Assembly: GCA_963677785.2 (NCBI GenBank)
Contig: CAXXDH010000001.1
Location: 62,001 to 126,000, forward strand
DNA from: G963665495 sp963677785
GTDB lineage: Bacteria; Desulfobacterota; Desulfovibrionia; Desulfovibrionales; Desulfovibrionaceae
Length of the DNA: 64,000 bases
Direction: 5' to 3'
The notes under the pieces were generated by a model. It was not told where the DNA came from. It saw nothing but the letters and a program-made list of their open reading frames with translations, and made no database searches. Shown one piece after another: positions 43,539 to 52,623 of the stretch (positions are counted from its first letter, which is position 1; the number at the start of each line of letters is the position of its first letter). The translations under genes were made by a program, and so were the position numbers.

Positions 43539-44269
43539 ATGAAACAGCTCAGTTTTAGTGACGTCGAGTACAGTTTGCGCAAACGGATGACAAAACGTGA
43601 AAAATTTTTGCGGGCTATGGATGAGTTCATCCCCTGGGAAGAATGGGTGTCCTACATTGAGCCTTACTACCCGAGGGGTCGGCGCGGACGTCCGCCCATG
43701 GGCATCGAAAAAATGCTGCGCATGTATCTTTTACAGTGCTGGTTCAACCTTTCGGATGAAGGCGTGGAAGATGCCATTTATGACAGCTACGCTTTGCGCT
43801 GGTTCATGAAAATCAATTTTGTCGACGAACAGGTGCCGGATGCCACAACGTTGCTCAAGTTTCGGCATTTGTTGGAAGAACACAATATTGCCAAGGTTTT
43901 TTTCCAGGCATTTACCTCCACGCTTGAAAAGTGCGGTTATCTGATGTGCGGCGGCAGCATTGTGGATGCCACGCTCATTCAGGCTCCGAGCTCGACCAAA
44001 AATGAAAAGAAAGAGCGTGATCCCGAGATGCACCAGACCAAAAAAGCAACCAGTATTATTTCGGCATGAAGTCCCACATTGGCGTGGACGCGGGCAGCGG
44101 CTATGTACACAGCCTGGAAACCACTGCCGCCAATGTTCATGACATAAAGATGGCATCACGCCTCCTGCGTGAAGACGATGAGGTGGTCTACGGGGATGCG
44201 GGCTACATTGGCATTGAAAAGCGAGAGGAAATAGCCGGTAATGAGCATTTTTGCTCCATTGACTACCGC
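43539..44269 (+). mobile_element. IS5-family transposase remnant, frameshifted and truncated
   Basis: The first frame (43539-44069) is a standard IS5-type start: MKQLSFSDVEYSLRKRMTKR, GRRGRPPMGIEKMLRMYLLQ and the first catalytic Asp in GGSIVDATLIQAPSSTKNEK. A six-A run near 44038 then shifts the frame; the next one continues QYYFGMKSHIGVDAGSGY and has the second Asp in VYGDAGY. It ends at IDYR (44269) without the glutamate-containing last third. A possible left end GGAACCGCTGATTTAAT lies at 43458. It cannot be active. Confidence 0.8.
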
Positions 44270-44362
44270 AAGCTTCAAAGTGCTATGTGAACTGCCGTGG
44301 TACGGAACCGTATGCCCGGTGGTGTGGGAGGACGGGGCTGCCAGGCCCCCTCCTGCCCGATT
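44270..44362 (+). other. Probable 3' end of a group II intron
   Basis: Directly after the IS5 fragment the sequence turns into a GC-rich structured tail. It contains GTGGTACGGAACCGTATGC and GGTGGTGTGGGAGGACGG, then a stem (GGGGC with GCCCC, AGGA with TCCT) and the end CTGCCCGATT. I know this series as the domain V-VI end of many bacterial group II introns. No intron-encoded reverse transcriptase or 5' part is present, so it is a fragment. The call rests on memory of that tail and not on a model search. Confidence 0.5.
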
Positions 44363-44643
44363 AAAGAAAATTGCCGTGTCTGAAGTCAAGAAAGGAAAGA
44401 AGAAGTTTGTTGCCACAATATCTTGCCGCCGATCAAGTTGCGTGGTAATAGCTGAAAAAATTTAAAATATATTGTTATTATAAATACTTTTAATGCCTTT
44501 TCAGGAAGAAATTACGGTAAGGCGTTGTGATCTATCAGACTTAACATGGCGTTGGGTGGGTAAGCTGGTTCAGATTTGACTCTTGATTGCATTGACACCA
44601 TTCGTATCCGAATCAGAAATTTTGAAACAAGCGAGGGGGCCTT
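44363..44643. other. AT-rich stretch before the phosphoesterase gene
   Basis: No supported gene. It probably holds the promoter of the following gene and debris from the mobile elements. Confidence 0.4.
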
Positions 44644-46770
44644 ATGCGTATTAGTTTGCGTAACGGGTTGTTTCTGTCAGTATCATTTGCCGTGCTTCTG
44701 GTCTTCACCCTATTTCCTTTTACCGACTGTTATTGTGCTTCCGACGACGCCAGCCATGCGCTGATCGTCACCGACATCCACTACAACCCCTTTTACGACA
44801 GTTCCATCTTTCAGGAACTCGTGAATGCCGAATCGGACGAATGGGCGACAATCTTCGCGTCATCCTCCATTACGTCTATGCCTGCTTACGGCACTGAAAC
44901 CAATTTTCCGCTTTTGGATGCGGCACTTGACAGCGCGGCGTTTGAGGTGCCTGATCCGGCGTTCGTCATTTACACCGGAGATTTCCTGGGCCATGGATTC
45001 AATAAGGCCTTTTACGCCTTGTACGGCTCTGAGGATGAGACAGCCCTGCAAAGCTTCATTCTGAAAACAATGACCTTTCTCGCCGACGAGCTGCGCGAGC
45101 GCTTTCCCGAGGTCCCGATTTTTTTCACCCTTGGCAACAACGATGCCTATCTCGGCGATTACAATCTCGACCCCGGCGGCACGTTTCTCGATGAGACAGC
45201 GCAGCCGTTGTACGAGGCGTTCCTGGAAGACCGCGCCACTTGTGAGGATTATTCATCAACCTACAAGGCCGGGGGGTACTATCGGGTCGATTTCGGCGAC
45301 ATCGTTGTTCTGAGTCTCAACTCCGTGCTGTTTTCCTACCGCCGTCCTGATCCGGTTTCAGGAAATGCGGCCTGGAAGCAGCTGGACTGGTTCTCCAAGC
45401 AACTGGCCAAAGCGCGGAAAAAGGGCCTTCGCGTCGTTGTGGTCACACACGTGCCGCCAGGCATCGATATCTATACCACGGCGCGTTCATACCTTGACGA
45501 AAACGGACAGCTTTCCAACGCTCAACTCATGTGGCATGAGGCATACAATGAAAAATTTTTGAAAATTGTGTCAAAGTATGGCGACGTCATATCGGTGATA
45601 CACGCCGGGCATTCCCACATGGATGAATTTCGTCTTGTGGAAGGCGCAAACGGGGTCGAGGTCCCGGTCGAGGTTACGCCTTCCATATCGCCTGTGTTCG
45701 GCAACAATCCCGGCTATAGGGTGATCGAACTTCAGACAGATGGCGCGAGTATCGAGAACTATCAAGCCTTTACGCTGCCTTTGCAGGAGACGTCGGGGGC
45801 GTTCGCGGAGTCCTATGATTTTCAGGAACAGTACGGCTTGTCGGCTCCGGACGGCACGGGGTTGCCGGAGCTGTACACCCAGCTGCACAAGAATGCGTCT
45901 TCGAAGGCAACGTACATTGCGCATTACTACGGCGACGTTGCCAGCGGCAACGGTATAACGGATTTGAACTGGCCCGTGTATTATTGCGGCATCGACAACA
46001 TGCGCAAGGACTCCATGATGGATTGCGTGAACAAATACAACCAGCCCGACATCCTCTGGCGCAATCCGGACACCGGCAAAGACCTTGCCTGGCTCATGGA
46101 CGGCGCCTGTTATGAAAGCCTGATCTGGCTTAATAGCTGCGCCGTGGGCTGGGAGATCGTGGGCACGGGCGACTTCGACCAGGACGGCAATGACGACATA
46201 GTTTGGCGTCAGCGCAACGGTACGCGCAATGCCATCTGGTATATGGAACAGACAAGCTTCAAAGACTGGACGCTGTTTGATTCCGCGCCCGCCGACTGGA
46301 AGATCAGAGGCGTTGGGGACTTCAACGCGGACAGCAATCCGGATCTGGTCTGGCGCAACATCAGCTCTGGCGAAAATTGCATCTGGAAGATGACCAACAA
46401 TACCGTTGACGACATCGTCTTTTTCGACAGCCGCGACAATCCCTGGGATATTGGCGGCGTGGGTGATTTCAATGACGACGGCAAACCTGATCTGCTCTGG
46501 CGGAATTCCGACACCGGAGACAACGACGTATGGTTCATGGACGGCAGCTCAGTCGATAGTACGGCGGCGTTGACCCGTGCGGATACTGTCTGGAGCATGG
46601 CGGGCGTGGGCGACTTCAATCTCGACGGCCAGGACGACATCCTGTGGCGGCGGGATGATCGCGGCAAGAATTGTTATTGGTACATGACGGGCACAACCCT
46701 CGACAGCGTCGTGCCGGTCGATGACGCGTCCTTTCCATGGGATCCGCAGGGAGTTGGCATTTTTCACTGA
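44644..46770 (+). CDS. Secreted sphingomyelinase/endopolyphosphatase-type phosphoesterase with FG-GAP-like repeats
   Basis: A 708-residue protein with a signal peptide (about 1-32). Residues about 38-390 are a calcineurin-like phosphoesterase: VTDIHYNP (D-x-H), YTGDFLGHG (GD), FFTLGNNDAY (GNND), VVTHVPPG and VIHAGHSHMDEF (GHSH). The motif set resembles acid sphingomyelinase and endopolyphosphatase-like enzymes. Residues about 470-708 hold four to five repeats of about 50 residues with VGDFNxDGxPDLLWRN, a calcium-binding FG-GAP/VCBS-type propeller. It is probably exported and surface-acting. GAGGGGG precedes the ATG and a strong terminator follows. Confidence 0.8.
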   Translation: MRISLRNGLFLSVSFAVLLVFTLFPFTDCYCASDDASHALIVTDIHYNPFYDSSIFQELVNAESDEWATIFASSSITSMPAYGTETNFPLLDAALDSAAFEVPDPAFVIYTGDFLGHGFNKAFYALYGSEDETALQSFILKTMTFLADELRERFPEVPIFFTLGNNDAYLGDYNLDPGGTFLDETAQPLYEAFLEDRATCEDYSSTYKAGGYYRVDFGDIVVLSLNSVLFSYRRPDPVSGNAAWKQLDWFSKQLAKARKKGLRVVVVTHVPPGIDIYTTARSYLDENGQLSNAQLMWHEAYNEKFLKIVSKYGDVISVIHAGHSHMDEFRLVEGANGVEVPVEVTPSISPVFGNNPGYRVIELQTDGASIENYQAFTLPLQETSGAFAESYDFQEQYGLSAPDGTGLPELYTQLHKNASSKATYIAHYYGDVASGNGITDLNWPVYYCGIDNMRKDSMMDCVNKYNQPDILWRNPDTGKDLAWLMDGACYESLIWLNSCAVGWEIVGTGDFDQDGNDDIVWRQRNGTRNAIWYMEQTSFKDWTLFDSAPADWKIRGVGDFNADSNPDLVWRNISSGENCIWKMTNNTVDDIVFFDSRDNPWDIGGVGDFNDDGKPDLLWRNSDTGDNDVWFMDGSSVDSTAALTRADTVWSMAGVGDFNLDGQDDILWRRDDRGKNCYWYMTGTTLDSVVPVDDASFPWDPQGVGIFH

Positions 46771-46802
46771 CAGACGTAAAGAGTTCTACGATAGACAACA
46801 AA

Positions 46803-46839
46803 CCCCGGCGTACGTTCGTATGCCGGGGCTTGTTTTTTG
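46803..46839 (+). terminator. Intrinsic terminator after the phosphoesterase gene
   Basis: CCCCGGCGTACG and CGTATGCCGGGG form a stem with a TT-type loop, followed by CTTGTTTTTT. It lies about 33 bases past the stop. Confidence 0.85.
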
Positions 46840-46898
46840 TGGGAGAGGAAAAACTGAGGAATCCGCCTGTTCGATGGCGTGCTGAAGCTCAAAAAAAA

Positions 46899-48209
46899 GG
46901 TTCATCCGGTCAAAGCGTACTTCGCCTCATGAATCCCCATGATCCTGAGTTTGAAGAATTCCATATCTCGATAACCGTATGCTTGCCTTTTCATTGTTTT
47001 GATTTTGTTGTTTGTTCCTTCCATTGGCCCCGATGTTATCGGATGATCGTACCAGGCCAGGATGCCAGACCGGTGAGCCGCCAGAGTTCCACCTATCGTC
47101 ATCAAAGGGCCGAGTCCTGAGACTCTGGCACGAGCAATCCAGTCGTCGAGGAAAATTTCAGCTTCTACCTTGCTGGGTTGGCTCCATATTTGCCGCAAAT
47201 CCTCTTTCATGTAGTATGCAAGAGCCAGTGGCTTATTGTATTCCAACGCCTCGTTCAAACGTTCCCGCTCGTTTCGCTTCTCATCAAGGTTGTCAGGATT
47301 TTTCAAAAGGAGCCACCGGCTTCCTTTGAGCACATCCTTGCCCATGCTGTCTTTCAACTCCCGGTACTGCTTGCGGCGAACTTCCGTAAGTTTGTCGTTC
47401 ATCAATTTGACCACATGGAAGTGGTCGAAAACCAATGGTACTCCGGGCAAGTTTTCCAGTACGGCTCCAATATAGGCGGCACTCAAGTCCGTTGCTACTG
47501 CACGAATTTTTGCCCGAGAACGCTTCAGTTTCTTCCAGAATGGTTTCAGCGCGTCGGCTCCTTTGCCGTCCCCCACAAAAATCACTGCGCCGCTTTTCAA
47601 GTCCATGACCAAAGTGAGATATTTGTGCCCCTTGCGAACACTTATTTCGTCAATGGCAAAATACCTGAGCTTTGAAAGCTTGGGGTTGCCGTATTTTCGT
47701 TGAAGGTTGCGTTTGAAAATATCTTTGACGCTATCCCAGCCGATACCCAATAGATTGGCGGCATCAAGCATGGTCATAGTTTTCACCAAAAACAAAACGA
47801 ACCGCTCAAAGGCCTTGGTATACCAGCGTCTTTTATCCGCAATTTTGATGTCTATGCGTCGTACACAACCACATTTCCTGCACTCGACGCGCGGCACGTT
47901 TACCACCAGCCAGACTGGTTTGAACCCAATGGGCACTGTCCTTAGCCACCGTTCTGATTCCCCACGTCGCAATACGTTTTTGCTCTTGCAAGAGGGGCAT
48001 TGGAGCATCTTAGCTTTCGGTCGAACATGAAAAATCAAGCTACCAGAAACGTATGTTTGCCGAATGTAGTCGTAGCCGACCAACCCGAACGCGTGGTACA
48101 TCAAACTCGTGGACATGGTGGTTCCTCCGTTCGATTCTCATTGGCGTGAAAATCGACTGAACCCCATGTCCATTCTTTTTGTCAAAAGTACGCTTCATCC
48201 GGATGAACC
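46899..48209 (-). mobile_element. Intact ISL3-family insertion sequence (1311 bp)
   Basis: The ends GGTTCATCCGG...AAGCGTACTT read inward from 46899 and from 48209 match over about 24 bp with three mismatches in the middle. Outside them lie exactly eight A residues on each side (46891-46898 and 48210-48217), an 8-bp target duplication as ISL3 elements make. One full transposase gene occupies it. Confidence 0.9.
46902..48116 (-). CDS. ISL3-family transposase
   Basis: A 404-residue DDE transposase. The N-terminus has the ISL3 zinc-finger pairs (LQCPSCKSKNVLRRG and VECRKCGCVRR). The catalytic part shows YFAIDEISVRKGHKYLTLV with the first Asp, the second Asp in VPLVFDHFHVVKLMNDKL, and SGPMEGTNNKIKTMKRQAYG with the glutamate. 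Length is full and no frameshift is visible. Its TGA stop is inside the inverted repeat. A match to related elements elsewhere in the genome is likely but not testable here. Confidence 0.93.
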   Translation of the reverse strand: MSTSLMYHAFGLVGYDYIRQTYVSGSLIFHVRPKAKMLQCPSCKSKNVLRRGESERWLRTVPIGFKPVWLVVNVPRVECRKCGCVRRIDIKIADKRRWYTKAFERFVLFLVKTMTMLDAANLLGIGWDSVKDIFKRNLQRKYGNPKLSKLRYFAIDEISVRKGHKYLTLVMDLKSGAVIFVGDGKGADALKPFWKKLKRSRAKIRAVATDLSAAYIGAVLENLPGVPLVFDHFHVVKLMNDKLTEVRRKQYRELKDSMGKDVLKGSRWLLLKNPDNLDEKRNERERLNEALEYNKPLALAYYMKEDLRQIWSQPSKVEAEIFLDDWIARARVSGLGPLMTIGGTLAAHRSGILAWYDHPITSGPMEGTNNKIKTMKRQAYGYRDMEFFKLRIMGIHEAKYALTG

Positions 48210-48274
48210 AAAAAAAAGCCCCTTAATGGTCGACGCCTTGATACATTGAATTATTTGAATGATTTGTTAAGTTT

Positions 48275-48628
48275 TTATTGACACCCCTGGAATTTTCCAT
48301 TCCATTGACCGTGCCACTGTCTCTCGTTCCTGTATTTCCAGCTTTCTCTAAAACCATGAGGATCCATGCGCCATTCAAACTGGCCATCGCGGTTATTGCC
48401 CTCCTGCCACCAGTCGCCACGGACTACCCCATTATTGTCGCGATATCCGGTGAAATTACCCCTCTGATGTGGATAATGGCCCTGAATTTCGCCTGTTCTT
48501 TTATTCCAGTTCATAAAGACCGGGCCAAAGTTAGTGTCGAATTTGCAACGCAAGGCATAGGAAGGCGTAGCGATCAATCCCATCATCAAAATTGCAGCAA
48601 GCATTATAAATGGTCTAGCCTGTTTCAT
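48275..48628 (-). CDS. Small secreted tryptophan/glycine-rich protein
   Basis: A 117-residue protein with a signal peptide (MKQARPFIMLAAILMMGLIA, ending PSYALRC). The mature part is rich in W, G, N and R and has short repeated GxW units (GDWWQEGNNRDGQFEW, WKYRNERQWHGQWNG). Two cysteines, one at each end, could form a disulfide. I do not recognise the family. The ATG at 48626-48628 is chosen from the signal peptide. It lies in an AT-rich stretch next to the ISL3 element. Confidence 0.6.
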   Translation of the reverse strand: MKQARPFIMLAAILMMGLIATPSYALRCKFDTNFGPVFMNWNKRTGEIQGHYPHQRGNFTGYRDNNGVVRGDWWQEGNNRDGQFEWRMDPHGFRESWKYRNERQWHGQWNGKFQGCQ

Positions 48629-49187
48629 TGTCCACTGCACTTCTTTTGATTAGTTTTATGTAATACATTATAAATTCAAAATTTTGTGAATTATATGTAT
48701 AATAATACTATGTCTGATAGTGCTTGAGTAAAATTATTGGCTGAGATGTTTACCTGTCACAATTGCGCATTCAAAGAAAAAATGAGTTTTTTTAGTAAAA
48801 CGACACAATAATAAATGTTAGTTTTAAATTTGGTTATATCACCAAGAGTTGATCTTCATTTGCTTCAAAAAAACAGGACGATGTACCAGGAGAAATAATT
48901 TTATTACAGGTAGCAGCTAATGCAGCTAGTTTTAAATAGGAGCTACAAAAACTTAGGAACGGTAAAAAAGTATAATTTTTTTGAAGTCATCAAAATTTCC
49001 AGAAGCAAAAGGATGATAATTTTCTGTAACAAAGCTATTAACTTAATGCATGAAGTGCAGAAAAAATGTCAATAAGTTACTTCTTTAGGAATTGAAGGGA
49101 TCGCTTTGAAGCCAATAGGGCCACTGGTGATTTCTGCTCATGACTAAAATTGTCGTCAGGCGGTTCGCTTAACCCGATCATTTCTGA
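48629..49187. other. About 560 bp of AT-rich sequence
   Basis: No gene, hairpin-plus-T terminator or RNA I can support. Compared with its surroundings the stretch is strongly AT-rich (many runs of A and T), suggesting acquired or decayed DNA. Confidence 0.5.
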
Positions 49188-50663
49188 TTACTTTGCCAGA
49201 TGATCAAAGAAAAACGAATCCGGTTTGCCGTAATAGTGCGGCGCGCTTTGAATCAAGGGTGAGGGGATGAGCGGCGTTTGTATCCAGGCGTGCGTGGAAA
49301 TATTCAGCCACGCGCGCGACAGCTCTGCCAGTCCCGTGCCCGCACCGATGAGCAGCACAAGCAGCAGCAGCGTACAGCCCGTATGGTCCCAGAAACTGCG
49401 CGTCCTGTCGCCAAGGGCTTTGGCCGTGAACACGAGCAGAAAGAACAGGGCCGGGATCGACCCGCGCATATAAAGCTCGTGGGTTTGGCTGCCGCCGAGT
49501 TTATACCACGGGAAAAGCAGCAGTACGCCTATGGTGATGACGAACCACCAGTTCCAGCTGCGGTCTTTACGAATAGCTGGGCTGCAATGGTAGACCAGCA
49601 GCGCGCAGACGCCGAACTCCAGAAAGAAGAACATGAAAATGGCCGGCCATTCTTGAAAAAGATTTCTGTATGACGCCAGCCAGCCCGTACTGCCTTGTTC
49701 GGGCGCCGAGGCCAGGATATAGCACAGCAGCAACAGCCCCATTGCCAGAGCCCAGAAGTTTTGCAGGCTGACAGCCCGGCGTAAACGGGTCAGAGCCATG
49801 ACCAGCAGGCCGAACGGAAGCAGTCCGATTCCCACGTACAAAGACCAGACCGGCGCCATGGCCACCAGAAAGCCCGCGTTGGACGCGCGTTTGAGCGTCA
49901 GACCTTCGTACATGAGCAGAGAAGCCAGCAGCCAGCCGGCAAGAGCGTGATTCGGCACCCAGTACATCTGCGTGGTCATGGAAGAAAGCTCCATGAAGAT
50001 GGCCCAGGTCTCCAGGTGCCAGATTCCTCCGAAACCAGGTCTGTAAAAATAGTCCCCGATTATGTCCATGCCGCTGAAGAAAATGAACAGCAGGGCGCAC
50101 AGGAAAAGCGTACGGGACGACCGCCAGCCCGAAAGGCGGATAAGCCATTTGAAACTGAGCACGGTCCCCAGGAGGGTCCAGAGCCACAGGGCAACATTGG
50201 CCGCTTTCCATCCAAAAAGAATTCCCACCAGGGACGCCGGGAGAAAATAGCCCATGAAGTAGATTACCGGCTTGGTTTGATCGCCGAGTTTCGTTTGCAG
50301 GGGCCAGGGCCGGGTTATCATCTCAAAGAGAAGGGAATTACGGGCTCCCCAATCGAGGTTCTGGTAGCCGAAGCCGCCGATGCCGGATAAGGAAAGCCAG
50401 GCGGTCAGCAGCAGAAGCGCCGCACCCCAGCCGAGCAGTCCCCGCCAGCCGTGGGAGGAACACGCCGGAGACGGGCCGGACGTCCCGGAGCAGGCGCGTA
50501 CGCCGGATAGAAGCAGGCCCAGACAGAATACGGCGGCAAATAGCGGGTGCAGCCAGCCGAGGCAGAACAATAAAAAGGGAAACAGCAGATAGGCGAGAGT
50601 CCAGGCGTAGAGCGCGTCCACTTCACGCGGCAGCGTTTTTCGGCAATATGTGCTAAGCGGCAT
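49188..50663 (-). CDS. Large polytopic membrane protein of unknown function
   Basis: A 491-residue protein with about eleven to twelve membrane helices and few polar loops. One loop reads ARNSLLFEMITRPWPLQTKL and another GGSQTHELYMRGSIPALFFL. The general look (aromatic-rich, an ELYMRGS-type loop, a short C-terminal extracytoplasmic end) is like GT-C-related or DUF-type envelope polysaccharide proteins, but I cannot assign a family. The ATG at 50663 follows AAAGG; an in-frame extension to 50750 lacks a site. It is downstream of mgtE on the same strand with a gap of about 170 bases. Confidence 0.6.
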   Translation of the reverse strand: MPLSTYCRKTLPREVDALYAWTLAYLLFPFLLFCLGWLHPLFAAVFCLGLLLSGVRACSGTSGPSPACSSHGWRGLLGWGAALLLLTAWLSLSGIGGFGYQNLDWGARNSLLFEMITRPWPLQTKLGDQTKPVIYFMGYFLPASLVGILFGWKAANVALWLWTLLGTVLSFKWLIRLSGWRSSRTLFLCALLFIFFSGMDIIGDYFYRPGFGGIWHLETWAIFMELSSMTTQMYWVPNHALAGWLLASLLMYEGLTLKRASNAGFLVAMAPVWSLYVGIGLLPFGLLVMALTRLRRAVSLQNFWALAMGLLLLCYILASAPEQGSTGWLASYRNLFQEWPAIFMFFFLEFGVCALLVYHCSPAIRKDRSWNWWFVITIGVLLLFPWYKLGGSQTHELYMRGSIPALFFLLVFTAKALGDRTRSFWDHTGCTLLLLVLLIGAGTGLAELSRAWLNISTHAWIQTPLIPSPLIQSAPHYYGKPDSFFFDHLAK

Positions 50664-50836
50664 ATCCGGCCTTTGAAAGTTGAAATAATCTTGCGCAAAA
50701 AAAACGTTCAGAATTGGCCGGACGTTATCGTGGAACATACGCGTTTTCAAGCCGTATTCCCAATTACGTTTACGCTGTTTTCAACAAGGAGCGGTTGCGG
50801 TACCCTCGGAAGGGCGGTTCCCCCCTTTATATCTGG

Positions 50837-52192
50837 TCACAGCAGCCACCACTCCGCCAGGCTCAGGAAGATCAGGAAGCCTACCGAGTCCGTGAGGGTG
50901 GTGAGGAAAATGGACGAGGCCTGGGCCGGGTCGCGGCCGAGGCATTTGAGAATCATGGGGATGGCGGCTCCTGCGGCAGCGCCCAGAAGCATGTTCAGAG
51001 CCAGGGACATGCCCATGACCAGGGCCAGGGAAAAGGAGTGCAGCACGGCCAGTACGGCCAGCGCGCCCAGCAGCGAGACCAGTACGCCGTTGACCACTCC
51101 CAGGCGGAGTTCACGTACAAAGGCCATGAGGCTGCGTTTACCCTCGAATTTTTCCATGGCCATTTGCCGGATGATCACGGCAAGAGACTGCTGGCCCGTA
51201 TTGCCACCCTGGTTGGTGACTATGGGCATCAGTGCGGCCAGGATGGCCATTTGTTCGATGGTGCCCTCATAATGGTGCACCACGTAGGCGGCCAGGGTCG
51301 AATTACAGAGGTTCACCACCAGCCAGGGCATCCGTTTGTACACGGACTGGCGCCAGGGGGTGTCCACGGTTTCATCGCGGCCCGCACCCACCATGCCCAG
51401 CATGTCTTCACTGGCTTCTTCATGGATGATGTCCATGACGTCGTCGTGGGTGACCACGCCGAGAAATTTGCCGTCGTAGTCCACCACGGGCAGGGCCATG
51501 AAGTTGTAATGGCGCATCTGGTGGGCCACTTCCTCCTTGTCCACGTCAAAGAGCACGGTGATCAATGTCTGGTTCTGAATCAGGTCCTTGAGCATGGTGC
51601 CGGGTTTGCCCAGCAGAATGTCGCGCAGAGAGGGCACGCCCACCAGCCGGTCTTCGTCGTCCAGCAAATAGGCGTAGTAGGGAAATTCCTTTTCGCTGAG
51701 TTCCTTGCGGATGGTGTTTACCGCCTGGTCCACGCTCATACGGTAGTCCAGCACCAGGCCTTCGGAGTTCATCACGCCGCCGGCAGTGTCCGGATCATAC
51801 AGCATCAGTTGTCGTAGCCGGGCCGCTTCTTCGGGCTTGACCAGCTTCAGCAGGCTGTCACGCTGCTCGGGTTGCAGCTCGTCCAGCGCGTCGGCCGCGT
51901 CGTCCAGGGCCATTTCGGAGAGAATCTTGGCCGCGACCTCGGGTTCCAGCTGCTCAATGAGCGTGACCCGCGGCAGCTCCTGCATTTCCTCCACCGTTTC
52001 GGCCACTTCTTCCACATCCGCAGTGCTGGCCCATTCGAGCTGTTCTTCTATGGGCAGGTTTTCGATGTGGTCGGCGGCGTCTGCCGGATGCACGTTCTCA
52101 AGCTCCGAGAGATCCATCTGCTTTCGCGTATCTTTCTCCGCCTGAGAGAAGTCCGAAGATGTTTCCGTGGGATGCTTTTGATTATCCGGCAT
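50837..52192 (-). CDS. mgtE: Magnesium transporter MgtE
   Basis: A 451-residue protein with the full MgtE order. The N domain is about residues 25-130 (HPADAADHIENLP, LDELQPEQRDSLLKLVKPEE). A CBS pair is at about 130-260 (AGGVMNSEGLVLD, then HDDVMDIIHEEASEDM). A five-helix channel domain follows to the end (ALMPIVTNQGGNTGQQSLAV with the pore NxGGNxGxQ motif). The cytoplasmic domains sense Mg2+ and gate the channel. I prefer the ATG at 52192 to the GTG at 52201 for ribosome-site spacing. Confidence 0.95.
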   Translation of the reverse strand: MPDNQKHPTETSSDFSQAEKDTRKQMDLSELENVHPADAADHIENLPIEEQLEWASTADVEEVAETVEEMQELPRVTLIEQLEPEVAAKILSEMALDDAADALDELQPEQRDSLLKLVKPEEAARLRQLMLYDPDTAGGVMNSEGLVLDYRMSVDQAVNTIRKELSEKEFPYYAYLLDDEDRLVGVPSLRDILLGKPGTMLKDLIQNQTLITVLFDVDKEEVAHQMRHYNFMALPVVDYDGKFLGVVTHDDVMDIIHEEASEDMLGMVGAGRDETVDTPWRQSVYKRMPWLVVNLCNSTLAAYVVHHYEGTIEQMAILAALMPIVTNQGGNTGQQSLAVIIRQMAMEKFEGKRSLMAFVRELRLGVVNGVLVSLLGALAVLAVLHSFSLALVMGMSLALNMLLGAAAGAAIPMILKCLGRDPAQASSIFLTTLTDSVGFLIFLSLAEWWLL

Positions 52193-52623
52193 GGCGTTCA
52201 CCTGCTGTTAAAAAATGCCTGCAAAGAAGTTTCTGACGTATGGACCGGAACGGCTCATTTCATATTTAACTCCGGTTGTCAAATAGCATTTCTGTAGTCG
52301 AAAAAAAGTTCTATTTTTGTATCCTACCATGTTTCATTTGGAACGCAAGAAACATTTGTTCAGGAAATAAATTATGCTATTAATTCATGTATAGGGATGC
52401 ATTCTTTCGTGCATTTTCATGATTATAGATACACAGATCTCTGCCGTATATTGTAGAATTCAAGTTTATTTTTGCTAGTGCATCTTACAAAAAAAGCAAA
52501 ATAAATGTACTGCAGAAAGTATAGTTGCCGTAAACATCTTTGAGGATGCGCTGTAAGTACTTTTTGAACCTTTTTTCCGCAGAGTGGTTGCCACGGGCTG
52601 CGGACGGACATATCCTAGCTGTC
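52193..52623. other. About 430 bp between mgtE and the phosphatase gene
   Basis: The two genes diverge from this AT-rich stretch. I see no gene. I found no M-box-type magnesium riboswitch by eye. Confidence 0.4.
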
